A stretch of 32,782 nt of DNA from an uncultured Clostridia bacterium (GTDB taxonomy: Bacteria; Bacillota_A; Clostridia; Oscillospirales; Oscillospiraceae), in NCBI GenBank assembly GCA_949289625.1, contig CASEPH010000218.1, positions 1 to 32,782 on the forward strand, in the 5' to 3' direction. Both the position numbers and the translations under genes were made by a program. Positions 15,553 to 26,493 of the stretch are shown piece by piece. A model generated the notes under the pieces. That model saw only the letters and a list, made by a program, of their open reading frames with translations. It searched no databases and had not been told where the DNA came from. Positions within the stretch are counted from its first letter, which is position 1; every line of letters begins with the position of its first letter.

Positions 15553-15590
15553 ATCGGCCCCATCTGCAAAAGATTGCAGACGGGGCCGAT
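15553..15590 (-). terminator. Hairpin between convergent transcripts (sulfatase side)
   Basis: A 17-bp stem with one mismatch, ATCGGCCCC...TTGCAGACGGGGCCGAT, 4-base loop, begins about 6 bases after the sulfatase stop on the minus strand. The T run is weak on both sides. It works as a second terminator back to back with that at 15511-15545. Confidence 0.7.
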
Positions 15591-15595
15591 AGATT

Positions 15596-18406
15596 TTACT
15601 GTTCGTCCAGATTCAGCTCATAGGTGCAGAGGTAGAACAGGAAGGAGGTCATCTGATAGCGGCTCAGCCGGGTGGTGTAGTTGGCGAACAATTCACTCAG
15701 CTCGCTGTCCTTGGTGGTGATGTTCTCCTGGTCGCACCAGACCATGGCCCGGACGGTTTCCTCGGTAAGTCTGGGGTTCTCCTCAATGTACTGCTGGAGC
15801 GCCAGCTCATCCACGGAGGTGTCCACGCCGGCCAGCTGGGCGTAGCGATAAATCAGCAGTGCAGCGGTGCGATAGTCCACACTGTCGTCGTAGTCCGTAT
15901 GCCGATCCTCCTGCTGGATCAGACCGTTCTCATAGGCCCAGCAGACCGCGTCATAGTAGGGGTAGACGGAGCCGTTGAAATCCTCGTCTTCGTAGCCTTC
16001 CGGCAATGCAGCGTTGGAAGTATCCGGCCGCTGAGCGATCCGATAGAGCACGTCCACAAATTCGCCCAGCTCTGCTACAGCTTTGCCACCGAAGGTGTCC
16101 TCACTCTCCGGATCCACATAACCGTTCCGGTACATATACAGAACGCTGGCCTGGTTAAAGATGTTGGTGATGTCACTAAACACCACGGTATCCTCCAGGG
16201 TTTGGGCCTGGGTGTCTTGGTCGAACACATGGGCATAGTAATTGCTGTTTAGGATGTCTGTGGAGATTTTAAATTTATTGTCCACATACAGTCGATACAT
16301 ATCCAGGGTGCTGTCGCTGACGGACACATTTTCGTTTGTAATGGTCAGGGTTTCCGTAGAAGCATCGAAGCGGAAGTCTTCGGTGATGAAGGACTGGTCA
16401 GACAGCACGGCCATATGGATGCCATTGGAGAACACATCGGTGCCGGTGAGCAGTCTGGAATCGTAATCCACACCGAACAGATTCAGCAGGGTGGGAAGAA
16501 TATCTGCCGTGGAGCAATACTCATCTACGGTGATGTTCTCCCGGAGGCCGGGCACATAGCAGATGAAGGAGTTGCGGTACTTTTCGTAGGTGGTATCCAG
16601 CTCTTCTCCTGCCAACTCATTGTACTCCTCCTCGGTGAGACCGTAGGGATAGTGGTCGTTGGTAAGTACGATGCAGGTCTTGTCGGCAATGCCTGCTTCC
16701 TCCAGCCGATTCACCAGATATTCCAGGGCGTATTCCAGTTCTAGGTTGCAGGCGATGTAGGCTTTGACCGCATCGGAATAGGGCAGATCCTCCACCTTGT
16801 CCCGGTTTTTGGCGCTCATGGCGTTGTCCCAGGTATACTGATAGTGGCCGCTGAAGGTCATGTAATAGGCATGGAAAGGCCCGTCGCTTTCGATGTAATC
16901 GTCCACGGAGGCCTCCATCATCTCCAAATCGGAGGAGGGCCAATCCACCTGAATATTCAGGCCGGAGTCCACGGCCTTAAAGGTATAGCCCATGTTGGCG
17001 TGGGTGATGTTGCGGTTATAGAAATCGCCGATGTAGTTGTGATAGGCCCAGGTCTGATAGCCTTCTCCCTTGAGGGCATTGCCCAGACAGAAGGGCAGGT
17101 AGTTACTGGCTGCCACATCAAAGCTGGAGGAGGTCTTGGTCCGGGACATGTCCGGATAGAGGCCCATACACATGGTATACTCTCCGTTGGTGGTGACGGA
17201 CTGGAAGGTACCGTAGTAGTTTTCAAAAATAATGCCGGTGTGGGTCATTTCGTAGAGCGTGGGGGTCAATTCCTCACTGATGAAATAGGGGCAGAAGGAT
17301 TCTGCGCAGATAGTAATGAGGTTGTAATCCTCCAACAGCCCTGTATAGTCATTTTTCCGAGTGGGAACCGCAGTGGAGAAGTATTCGTCCAGGCTTTTGA
17401 GCGTCTCATCCTCTGTGGTGGCGGCCAATGCCTCAAAGTCCAGGTCCTCAATTACGTTGTATTCCCGGTCGGAGTAAGACTGGGGAGAGACGGTAGTTCC
17501 AAGAGAGACATCGTTGAGGTCGGTTTCGGCCTCGCCTACGCCCAGAATCATGTACCGCAGCTCTTGTTCAGTGGTGGCCAGCATGCCGATGTTTTTGTAG
17601 CTGGTGTCGGTGGAGGTGTTCACATTGGTGAAGATCTCATAAACCGAGAAAGTCTCTCCCCTTCCACTGTACATAATCGTAAAGGCAAGGCAGAACATAA
17701 CACTCAAAAAGCCCAGGGTGGCAAGATTCTGCCGCCAGCGGAGCCGATAACGGGGTGCTTTGCGGAACACCAAGGTCAGAATCATGACCACCAGAGGAAC
17801 CAACAGCAGCAAAATGGAAATGATGTTTTGGCTGATGCCGTAGAGGATCTGGCGGCCAAAATTGGTGACGACGCCTTCCCCCATCTGGACTAGGCTGATG
17901 GGCATGAAGTTGCCGAAAATGGCGTGATAGACCAGCTGAACCTCGGCAAATAGCACCTGGGCTGCCACCAGCAGGACGGCCATGATCCTTCCTGGGATTT
18001 TGGGAAGGGAGGAAGAGATCAGCGAGAACACGCAGCCGGCAATGGCGGCAAACAGAATCGGATAGAGGATCCGGCTGTCAATACTTTTGTAGATGCAGAA
18101 ATGCAGACACATTTCCGTGTAGATGCTGGCAAAGCAGAAAGTCAGCAGACTTCCACGCCATTCCCGCCAAAGGGTTCTGCGTAGGACGGGACCGGTGAGC
18201 GGCATGACGCTTTTCTTGGTCTGCTTCTCATCCGTCTGTGTTTCCGCTGCTTCGGCTGCTGTGGACTCTGACGCCGGACTCTCTGTGACCGGGTCTGCTT
18301 CCGCTGCGGAAGCGTCTCCGACTTCGTCGGAGACAAGCGGCACTGTCGCCTCTTTTTCCTCTGCTGGATCCGGTTTTTCCGGCAGCAGTGTGTTGTGCTT
18401 GGACAT
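15596..18406 (-). CDS. LtaS-like membrane sulfatase with C-terminal SLH-like repeats
   Basis: A 936-residue protein, longer than typical LtaS (about 650). Residues 1-70 are an acidic, Ala/Glu/Pro-rich cytoplasmic tail; about 85-260 hold five membrane helices; then the outward alkaline-phosphatase-type domain. Its motifs resemble lipoteichoic acid synthase: the Glu of CAESF, a presumed nucleophile Thr in VTTNGEYTM (about residue 405), SGHYQY, and TNDHYPYG (about residue 584). From about residue 742 three divergent S-layer-homology-like segments follow (VFSDIT...VLYRIA; YPYYDAVCWAYENGLI; and a weak third). It is probably a glycerol- or ethanolamine-phosphate transferase acting on a wall or lipid glycan. 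The SLH-like tail could hold it near the cell wall. The start has AGGAGTTCCCT-ATG. Confidence 0.88.
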   Translation of the reverse strand: MSKHNTLLPEKPDPAEEKEATVPLVSDEVGDASAAEADPVTESPASESTAAEAAETQTDEKQTKKSVMPLTGPVLRRTLWREWRGSLLTFCFASIYTEMCLHFCIYKSIDSRILYPILFAAIAGCVFSLISSSLPKIPGRIMAVLLVAAQVLFAEVQLVYHAIFGNFMPISLVQMGEGVVTNFGRQILYGISQNIISILLLLVPLVVMILTLVFRKAPRYRLRWRQNLATLGFLSVMFCLAFTIMYSGRGETFSVYEIFTNVNTSTDTSYKNIGMLATTEQELRYMILGVGEAETDLNDVSLGTTVSPQSYSDREYNVIEDLDFEALAATTEDETLKSLDEYFSTAVPTRKNDYTGLLEDYNLITICAESFCPYFISEELTPTLYEMTHTGIIFENYYGTFQSVTTNGEYTMCMGLYPDMSRTKTSSSFDVAASNYLPFCLGNALKGEGYQTWAYHNYIGDFYNRNITHANMGYTFKAVDSGLNIQVDWPSSDLEMMEASVDDYIESDGPFHAYYMTFSGHYQYTWDNAMSAKNRDKVEDLPYSDAVKAYIACNLELEYALEYLVNRLEEAGIADKTCIVLTNDHYPYGLTEEEYNELAGEELDTTYEKYRNSFICYVPGLRENITVDEYCSTADILPTLLNLFGVDYDSRLLTGTDVFSNGIHMAVLSDQSFITEDFRFDASTETLTITNENVSVSDSTLDMYRLYVDNKFKISTDILNSNYYAHVFDQDTQAQTLEDTVVFSDITNIFNQASVLYMYRNGYVDPESEDTFGGKAVAELGEFVDVLYRIAQRPDTSNAALPEGYEDEDFNGSVYPYYDAVCWAYENGLIQQEDRHTDYDDSVDYRTAALLIYRYAQLAGVDTSVDELALQQYIEENPRLTEETVRAMVWCDQENITTKDSELSELFANYTTRLSRYQMTSFLFYLCTYELNLDEQ

Positions 18407-18481
18407 AGGGAACTCCTTTCCTGACGATCAGGGGTCGTTTTTTGTTGAATTGTCGGTAAAATCCAAGTAAATGCACGGCAT

Positions 18482-18510
18482 ATCATACATCAGTTCTTTG
18501 TAAAATGCAA
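18482..18510 (-). promoter_or_regulatory. Promoter of the sulfatase gene
   Basis: On the minus strand: TTGCAT (18505-18510), 17-base spacer, TATGAT (18482-18487). The leader is about 70 bases. Confidence 0.6.
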
Positions 18511-18550
18511 CTGTGGCAGCAAAAAATTAATAAAAGGTTAACAGGAACAA

Positions 18551-18583
18551 ACCACCCGCGCCGGTTATTTCGGCGCGGGTGGT
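18551..18583 (-). terminator. Terminator of the LCP gene
   Basis: Perfect 13-bp GC-rich stem ACCACCCGCGCCG (18551-18563) / CGGCGCGGGTGGT (18571-18583), 7-base loop, 12 bases after the LCP stop. On the minus strand it is followed by a broken T tract (TTTGTTCC). Confidence 0.78.
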
Positions 18584-18595
18584 GAAAACACAGGG

Positions 18596-20119
18596 TCAAG
18601 TACTTCGCTTTGTGGAGGGGCTGGGGGAAGGCGTTACGCGGGAACTTGTTTTTGGAGTTGGTTCCGGATCTTCGTTTTCCTCATCCTCCTGGTCCGCAAC
18701 CTCCTCGTCCTTTTCGTCGGTGTCAAAGTCGGAAGCGTCCTGGGTCTCAGCGATGGGGAAACCATATTCAGTGCCGGCGTAAATGGTACCCTGCAGAAAC
18801 TCGATGTTTTCATCCAAGTCCAGGCTAATTACGCTCATGCCGTCAATGGTGGCGCCGGAATAGGTGCCGGCGGCTGGAATTTGCTGGGATACAATATCAT
18901 AATTCAAATATGCGCCGATGTTGGCTGCATAGGAAAGAACTTCGGTTTTTGTCAAGTCCGTAGTGATCTGGGGCAGAATGACTTGGGCCAGAGAAACCAG
19001 CGTAGAGGGGGAAGCGCTCATAGCGCCGTTGATGATCTGGCTGATAATGGTCCGCTGCCGAGCAGTGCGTTCATAATCGTTGCCGGTATAGCGGTTCCGG
19101 GCATAGCAGAGGGCTTGCTTACCATTAAGCAACTGCCAACCGGAATTCCATATATAATCCTCGCTCCACTCTTCCCCCATCAGATCGTTCATGGACCAGA
19201 TATAGTCGTTGGTGATCTCTTGCTCTTCCTCGGTCACATTGATCCAAACACCGCCGAGGACGTCAACGACATCCATGAAGGAGAAGAAATCCACCGCCAC
19301 ATATCGGTCTACATGGACTTTAAAGTTTTCCTCCAGGGTTTCTTCCAGTAGCGCAGGACCGCCGTAGGCAAAGGCGTGATTTAGACGGGTGTTGCCATAG
19401 TCGGGGATATGCACATAGCAATCCCGGAGAAAGCTGGTAAGGTAGATGGTCTCAGTCTTTTGGTTGATGGACACCAGAATCATTGCGTCAGAGCGGCCCA
19501 CACTGCCGGATTCACGGGTATCGGAACCAATCAGCAAGATATTGTAGACATCCTCGGAGATGGGGACTTCGTAAGTGGAGTCATCAGAAGTTATATCTTC
19601 CAGATGCTCGTCCCATTGGGCCAGCTCTTCCGGCGTTGCTTCCAGACTGGAGGCTGCTTCGGCCTCATCCAAAGCGGCCAGTTTGGAGTTGATGGGACTT
19701 TCCTCCGGCAGTTCCTCTCCAGCGGCAACTTTGGTAAAATAGTCGCTATCTGCGGACTGATAGTTGATGAGGTTCAGGAGATAGTTGACGAACAATGCGC
19801 CCGCCGCCATAATGACCACCAGCGTGCATACAGCGCTGAGTACAATGATCTTACGGCTGGACATGCCCCGGAAGAAGGCTGCAATTTTGGACCGCGTTGT
19901 GGAGACATCCTCCTCGGATTGAGCCGGCTCATCTTCCGTCTGGTTTTCCCAATAATCCTCGTCCTCTCCATCATCTTGAAAGGAGAGGTCATCCAGCTCT
20001 GACAGGTCAACCTCCTCGGATGCATCGGGAACTTCTTCGTCTGGAACAATGGCGTCATGCTGGTCGGAGGAAGCGGAAAAATCATTTTTTTTCGAGTGAG
20101 AGTTTCCAAATAATTTCAT
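18596..20119 (-). CDS. LytR-CpsA-Psr (LCP) family cell-wall ligase
   Basis: LCP proteins attach anionic glycopolymers to peptidoglycan outside the membrane. This one has 507 residues: an acidic cytoplasmic region of about 85 residues, one membrane helix (about 90-112), an extracellular linker, then the LCP domain (about 190-370). Visible marks are NILLIGSDTRE, GRSDAMILVSINQKT, the Arg of TSFLRDCYVHIP, RLNHAFAYGG, and the RNRYTGNDYERTARQR box with the conserved Arg residues. The tail is highly acidic then Pro/Ser/Thr-rich and looks disordered. It is transcribed alone, 190 bases upstream of the LtaS-like gene, so the two envelope genes may serve the same polymer; that is inference. Confidence 0.93.
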   Translation of the reverse strand: MKLFGNSHSKKNDFSASSDQHDAIVPDEEVPDASEEVDLSELDDLSFQDDGEDEDYWENQTEDEPAQSEEDVSTTRSKIAAFFRGMSSRKIIVLSAVCTLVVIMAAGALFVNYLLNLINYQSADSDYFTKVAAGEELPEESPINSKLAALDEAEAASSLEATPEELAQWDEHLEDITSDDSTYEVPISEDVYNILLIGSDTRESGSVGRSDAMILVSINQKTETIYLTSFLRDCYVHIPDYGNTRLNHAFAYGGPALLEETLEENFKVHVDRYVAVDFFSFMDVVDVLGGVWINVTEEEQEITNDYIWSMNDLMGEEWSEDYIWNSGWQLLNGKQALCYARNRYTGNDYERTARQRTIISQIINGAMSASPSTLVSLAQVILPQITTDLTKTEVLSYAANIGAYLNYDIVSQQIPAAGTYSGATIDGMSVISLDLDENIEFLQGTIYAGTEYGFPIAETQDASDFDTDEKDEEVADQEDEENEDPEPTPKTSSRVTPSPSPSTKRST

Positions 20120-20161
20120 ATCATCATTCCTACTGTTGCAAAATTTGAAATGAACTAAACT

Positions 20162-20190
20162 ATTATAGAAGAATAACCCAGAAAAGTCAA
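20162..20190 (-). promoter_or_regulatory. Promoter of the LCP gene
   Basis: On the minus strand: TTGACT (20185-20190), 17-base spacer, TATAAT (20162-20167). It is close to consensus, about 40 bases before the start codon. Confidence 0.82.
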
Positions 20191-20214
20191 CGAAAATGCG
20201 GAAAAACCATGATT

Positions 20215-21354
20215 TTATGAATGTAAAAGTTTGCTAATTTTCTCTGTCAATTCCAACATGTGCCGCGGAATGTCGATATGCTGGGGACAATGCTGTGCGC
20301 ATTGACCGCAGCCTACGCAGGACTTTGGCTGCCGATCTCCGGGCGCTTCCAGAATGGGATCCAGCGCGGCCTTAGAGGCGGAGAGCAGATACTCATTATA
20401 AGCCTTAAGAAAAACCGGAATATTCAGCTCCATGGGACAGCCGGAGCAATAACCACAGCCGGTGCAGGGAATGGTAAACTGCTTCCGGAACAGGGCGGTG
20501 GCATGGTCCAACGCCTGACGTTCTGACGCGGTCAGGGGCTCCACCCGAGAGAGGGTGTCGAGATTATCCTGAAGTTGTTCCAGGGAACTCATGCCGCTGA
20601 GAATCACCTGGATGTTTGGCAGCTCGGACAAAAAACGCAGGGCCCAGGAGGCGATGGATCGATCCGGCCTGGCTTCCAGCAAAATGGCGTCCGTCTCGGG
20701 ACTCAAAGAGGAAAGCCGTCCACCCCGAACCGGCTCCATCACCATGATGGGAATATTCCGCTGGGTAAGGATCTCGTATTGCGTCTTGGCGTTCTGAAAC
20801 TCCCAGTCAAAATAGTTGAGCTGGATCTGTGCGAAATCCCAGGACCGAAGGTCGGCGAAACGGCGAAGGGTCTCCGGTGTGCCATGGGAGGAAAAGCCCA
20901 GATAACGAATCTTTCCCTGACGCTGCATCTCCTCCAGAAAGGGGATCACCCCCAGCTTCTCGTCCAGGAATACATCAATGGTATCCTCGCTGACGTTGTG
21001 GCAGAGGTAAAAGTCAAAGTGATCCACGCCGCAGCGGTCCAGCTCCTCCTGAAAGATCCGGGGTGCATCTTCCGGATGATGCAGCAGCCAGGGGGGCATT
21101 TTGTCCGCCAGAAAGTAACTGTCTCTGGGATACTTGGAAAGAGCGCGACATAAAAACCGCTCCGAAGCGCCACCGCCATAGACGTAGGCGGTGTCAAAAT
21201 AGTTGACACCGCGTTGAAAGCAAAGATCAATGATGGCTTGGGCTTTTTCTTCGTCGATTTGGGTGCAGTCCCCGCCTAAATTGGGCAGCCGCATACAGCC
21301 CATACCCAGCAGCGAGGTGGAAAGGCCGGTGTTTCGATAGGTGCGATAACGCAT
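20215..21354 (-). CDS. Aldo/keto reductase with C-terminal 4Fe-4S domain
   Basis: A 379-residue protein. The N-terminal about 270 residues are an AKR (beta/alpha)8 barrel with the catalytic set Asp and Tyr in FDTAYVYG, Lys in LADKMP, and His in FYLCHN. The C-terminus carries ferredoxin-type cysteines, CTGCGYCSGCP and CVGCGQCAQHCP, enough for two 4Fe-4S clusters. This clostridial AKR-ferredoxin subfamily is common in anaerobes; its substrates are mostly unknown. A GGAGGGG site lies 4 bases before the ATG. It has its own promoter and no co-transcribed partner. Confidence 0.93.
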   Translation of the reverse strand: MRYRTYRNTGLSTSLLGMGCMRLPNLGGDCTQIDEEKAQAIIDLCFQRGVNYFDTAYVYGGGASERFLCRALSKYPRDSYFLADKMPPWLLHHPEDAPRIFQEELDRCGVDHFDFYLCHNVSEDTIDVFLDEKLGVIPFLEEMQRQGKIRYLGFSSHGTPETLRRFADLRSWDFAQIQLNYFDWEFQNAKTQYEILTQRNIPIMVMEPVRGGRLSSLSPETDAILLEARPDRSIASWALRFLSELPNIQVILSGMSSLEQLQDNLDTLSRVEPLTASERQALDHATALFRKQFTIPCTGCGYCSGCPMELNIPVFLKAYNEYLLSASKAALDPILEAPGDRQPKSCVGCGQCAQHCPQHIDIPRHMLELTEKISKLLHS

Positions 21355-21459
21355 GGAACCCCTCCGCTCTCATACAATGAAATGTTCTGCATCGAACACC
21401 GCAGCATCTGGGACACAGAGGCTGGATAAAGCTGATGCAGTCCGTCAAAATTATATCAT

Positions 21460-21488
21460 AGTATTGCGCGAAAGGCTTGCAATGTCAA
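21460..21488 (-). promoter_or_regulatory. Promoter region of the aldo/keto reductase
   Basis: On the minus strand: TTGACA (21483-21488), 17-base spacer, AATACT (21460-21465). An alternative extended -10, TGATATAAT, lies at 21450-21458, ten bases downstream. Two overlapping promoters are possible. The leader is about 95 bases. Confidence 0.6.
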
Positions 21489-21562
21489 GAACAAAACAGT
21501 GTCAATTGTTGCAGAAGCGTATCAAAACAGGGGGATTTGCAATAAAATGCCCAAAGAATGCC

Positions 21563-22213
21563 CTATTGCTCCAAAATCAACCGGTACAGCTCTGCCGGGG
21601 AATGAGCAATGGCGATGGCGCCTGCCTGACACATTTCCGCAGTATTTCCATATCCCCAACTGACGCCAATGGTGGCGATGCCATGGGCTGCGGCCCCTTC
21701 CACATCATAGATCGTATCGCCCACCATCAGGGCTGCCTGATCCTCAGGCAGCGCAGACAGCAGATGCCGAATGACGGATTCTTTGGAGTCTCGGGTGCCG
21801 TCCATGGTGGCCCCGCAAATGCGAATAAAATAGCGGTCCAGCTGGAATTTTTTTAAGATCTCCACTGCGGTTTCCTCAGGCTTGGAGGTAGCCACATATA
21901 GGGGGAAACCGGCTTGGGTTAGTTGTTCCAACAGGGGGTGGATGCCGGAATAGGGGGTGTTTTCAAATTTGCCCACGGTTAAGTAGCGACTGCGGAATAC
22001 GGCGACAGCCTCCTCCACCCGATCCTCCGGTACACCGAATCGCGGAAAGCTCTCCCGCAGAGGTGGCCCCACAAAAGCCCGAAGGGCTTGCCGGTCGTCG
22101 GCGGCAATGCCAAAATGCCTTAGCGCCAGTTGAGCACAGTTGATGATGCCTTCCCCGGAGTCAGTCAGAGTTCCGTCCAGATCAAAAAATATGGCAAGCT
22201 GTGACAAGTTCAT
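21563..22213 (-). CDS. HAD family phosphatase, phosphoglycolate-phosphatase-like
   Basis: A 216-residue HAD hydrolase with motif I FFDLDGTLTDS (nucleophile Asp), motif II in YVATSKPEE, and the motif IV acidic pair in MVGDTIYDVEGA. The alpha-helical cap between motifs I and II (about residues 20-85) puts it in the Gph/PgmB-like subclass. The substrate is not determined: phosphoglycolate, sugar phosphates, nucleotides and pyrophosphate are candidates. The ATG at 22213 follows AAAAGGATGG at a tight spacing; an alternative ATG at 22228 would add five residues. It is a single-gene unit diverging from trmL. Confidence 0.88.
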   Translation of the reverse strand: MNLSQLAIFFDLDGTLTDSGEGIINCAQLALRHFGIAADDRQALRAFVGPPLRESFPRFGVPEDRVEEAVAVFRSRYLTVGKFENTPYSGIHPLLEQLTQAGFPLYVATSKPEETAVEILKKFQLDRYFIRICGATMDGTRDSKESVIRHLLSALPEDQAALMVGDTIYDVEGAAAHGIATIGVSWGYGNTAEMCQAGAIAIAHSPAELYRLILEQ

Positions 22214-22237
22214 CCATCCTTTTTGCATAGTAGCTCT

Positions 22238-22266
22238 ATTGTACTTCGTTTCGACGGTGGAAGCAA
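22238..22266 (-). promoter_or_regulatory. Promoter of the HAD phosphatase gene
   Basis: On the minus strand: TTGCTT (22261-22266), about 17-base spacer, TACAAT (22238-22243). It leaves a leader of about 20 bases. Confidence 0.5.
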
Positions 22267-22381
22267 GGCCGGAATTGTAAGGGGGTCTCAACATGTATGA
22301 TATGTTTGGAATGTTAGAAAATTAGAAAATTAAAAAAATCCTGAATTTTCGTAAAACTGTTGAAAAAATCGAATTATTTGC

Positions 22382-22410
22382 TTGAATTTTACGATGGATT
22401 GGTTTACAAT
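22382..22410 (+). promoter_or_regulatory. Promoter of trmL-pgk-tpiA-eno
   Basis: TTGAAT (22382-22387), 17-base spacer, TACAAT (22405-22410). The 70 bases upstream are very AT-rich with repeated TTAGAAAAT-like tracts (about 22313-22337), which could act as an UP element. The TSS would be about 40 bases before trmL. Confidence 0.6.
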
Positions 22411-22457
22411 GGATCTGGAACTTTACAGGGATGAAGCTTCTCGGAAAGGGTAATACT

Positions 22458-22946
22458 ATGTTAAACATCGTGTTGGTTTGCCCGGAGATCCATCAAAACA
22501 CGGGTAATATCGCCCGGACCTGCGCGGCCACCGGAGCCAGGCTCCATCTGGTTCGACCTCTGGGGTTTGAGATTACGGATAAGGCCCTGCGGCGCGCGGG
22601 ACTGGATTACTGGTATATGCTGGATGTGGTGCTCTACGACGATCTGGAGTCCTTCCTGCGGCAAAACGCGGGAGCCTCCATGTGGTTTTTGTCCACCAAA
22701 GCGCCCAGAGCCTATACGGAAGCGTCGTATCATGACGGGGATTTTTTGCTGTTTGGGCCGGAGTCCCGGGGGTTACCGGAATCCCTGCTGGAGCAGCATC
22801 GGGATCGCTGTCTGAAGATCCCCATGTTGGCGGAGGCCCGAAGCCTGAACCTGTCCAATTCGGCAGCCATTGTGGCCTATGAGGCCCTGCGGCAGATGGG
22901 GTTTCCCGGTATGCGAAGCTATGGAAAGATGAAAGAGCAGACCTAG
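22458..22946 (+). CDS. trmL: tRNA (cytidine/uridine-34 2'-O)-methyltransferase
   Basis: A SPOUT methyltransferase of 162 residues, close to the 157 of E. coli TrmL, which 2'-O-methylates the wobble base of leucine tRNAs. The family signature is clear: QNTGNIARTCAATG at the N-terminus, LLFGPESRGLP in the cofactor-binding knot, and SLNLSNSAAIVAYEALRQ near the end. I chose the ATG at 22458 because GAAAGGG lies just upstream; an in-frame ATG at 22431 has none. It leads the glycolytic genes by 42 bases, and I see no terminator between them. Confidence 0.92.
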   Translation: MLNIVLVCPEIHQNTGNIARTCAATGARLHLVRPLGFEITDKALRRAGLDYWYMLDVVLYDDLESFLRQNAGASMWFLSTKAPRAYTEASYHDGDFLLFGPESRGLPESLLEQHRDRCLKIPMLAEARSLNLSNSAAIVAYEALRQMGFPGMRSYGKMKEQT

Positions 22947-22988
22947 CGCCTGTATATTTTTATTCGGTATTTTCAAGGAGGTCTCGAT

Positions 22989-24179
22989 ATGAATTATCAG
23001 AAAAAAACCATTCTGGATGTGGATCTCAAAGGGAAAAAGGTCCTCATGCGCTGCGATTTTAACGTTCCTACGGATGATGCGGGCATGATCACCGACGACA
23101 GCCGGATCCGGAAAACGCTGCCCACCATCCAGGCTCTTCTGGAACAGGAAGCGGCAGTGATTCTGTGCTCTCACAAGGGCCGCCCCAAGAACGGCTACGA
23201 GGAGAAGTACTCTCTGAAGGTGGTCAAGAACCGGTTGGAGGAACTGCTGCACATGCCGGTGGAGTTGGCCTCTGATGTGGTAGGGCCGGAGGCCCAGGAA
23301 AAGGCCAAGGCCCTGCAGCCCGGTCAGATCCTGCTGCTGGAGAACGTCCGCTTTATGAAGGGCGAGACCAAAAATGACATGGAGCTTGCGAAGCAGTATG
23401 CAGCCCTGGCGGAAGTGTTCGTAAACGACGCCTTTGGCTCCTGCCATCGGGCCCATTCTTCCACGGTGGGGGTGGCGTCCTTCCTGCCTGCCTACAGCGG
23501 CCTGCTGGTCAAGAAGGAGCTGGATGTTATGGGCAAGGCCCTGTCTGATCCCAACCGTCCCCTGGTGCTGATTATGGGTGGCAGCAAGGTTTCCGATAAG
23601 ATCGGCGTCATCGACCATATGCTGACTCTGGCAGACGACATTGTCATCGGCGGCGGCATGAGCTACACCTTTACTGCTGCAAGAGGCGGTAAAATCGGTA
23701 CCTCCCTGTGTGAAAAAGAGTCCTTTGCCTATTGCCTGGACCTACTGAAAAAAGCGGAGGAAAAAGGCGTACGGATCCATCTGCCGGCGGATGTGGTGGC
23801 TGCGGATCACTTTGCTGCGGATGCACAGCCTGTGGTTTACGCCGAGGGAGAGATCCCCGACCATATGATGGGTTTGGATATTGGACCCAAAACCCGAGAG
23901 ATCTATGCAGAGATTGTCAAGAAGGCCGGTACCGTGATCTGGAATGGCCCTATGGGCGTGTTTGAATTCCCTGCCTTTGCGGCTGGAACGGAAGCAGTGG
24001 CCAAGGCCATGGCGGAGAGCAACGCCGTGACCATCATCGGCGGCGGTGATTCTGCAGCTGCTGTGGAACAGATGGGCTATGCGGATCGGATCACCCATGT
24101 GTCTACCGGCGGAGGAGCCTCTCTGGAATTCTTTGCGGGAGAAGAGCTGCCCGGCGTGGTGGCGCTGCTGGATGCCTGA
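22989..24179 (+). CDS. pgk: Phosphoglycerate kinase
   Basis: Makes ATP from 1,3-bisphosphoglycerate in glycolysis. The 396 residues match the family. Seen are the substrate-binding RCDFNVP near the N-terminus, SHKGRPK, FVNDAFGSCHRAHSS, MGGSKVSDKI, the nucleotide-binding NGPMGVFE and GGGDSAAA near the end. The AAGGAGG site before the ATG is ideal. tpiA follows after 17 bases. The usual upstream partner gap is not here; trmL is instead. Confidence 0.97.
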   Translation: MNYQKKTILDVDLKGKKVLMRCDFNVPTDDAGMITDDSRIRKTLPTIQALLEQEAAVILCSHKGRPKNGYEEKYSLKVVKNRLEELLHMPVELASDVVGPEAQEKAKALQPGQILLLENVRFMKGETKNDMELAKQYAALAEVFVNDAFGSCHRAHSSTVGVASFLPAYSGLLVKKELDVMGKALSDPNRPLVLIMGGSKVSDKIGVIDHMLTLADDIVIGGGMSYTFTAARGGKIGTSLCEKESFAYCLDLLKKAEEKGVRIHLPADVVAADHFAADAQPVVYAEGEIPDHMMGLDIGPKTREIYAEIVKKAGTVIWNGPMGVFEFPAFAAGTEAVAKAMAESNAVTIIGGGDSAAAVEQMGYADRITHVSTGGGASLEFFAGEELPGVVALLDA

Positions 24180-24196
24180 ACGGAAGGAGCATTTTC

Positions 24197-26306
<2,110 letters not shown>

Positions 26307-26320
26307 TTCATATCGTTTGC

Positions 26321-26358
26321 AAATCCCTGCTTCCGTCTGTCGGAAGCAGGGATTTTTT
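26321..26358 (+). terminator. Strong terminator after eno
   Basis: Perfect 15-bp stem AAATCCCTGCTTCCG (26321-26335) / CGGAAGCAGGGATTT (26341-26355), 5-base loop, then further T to 26358. It separates the glycolytic genes from the SnoaL cluster. Confidence 0.92.
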
Positions 26359-26454
26359 CTGTCCGGAAGGGGCGTTTCTATCTCATTTTATGTGAAAAGT
26401 GCTCATCTTCCCCAAAGCCATTTACATTTATTTCGCTGCCGTTTAGACTGAATC

Positions 26455-26460
26455 TATACT
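26455..26460 (+). promoter_or_regulatory. Possible -10 of the SnoaL cluster
   Basis: TATACT stands 33 bases before the first SnoaL gene, with no recognisable -35 at 17 bases. An ATAC-7-GTAT palindrome overlaps it on the downstream side. A promoter that needs an activator would look like this, but the evidence is weak. Confidence 0.35.
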
Positions 26461-26493
26461 CGGATCGTATTTCCGATTGGATAAGGAGGCTGT

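Noticed and set aside
16844..17893. A 349-codon open frame antisense to the sulfatase gene
   Set aside because: Composition is typical of a shadow frame, and the sulfatase frame carries clear motifs across the same bases.
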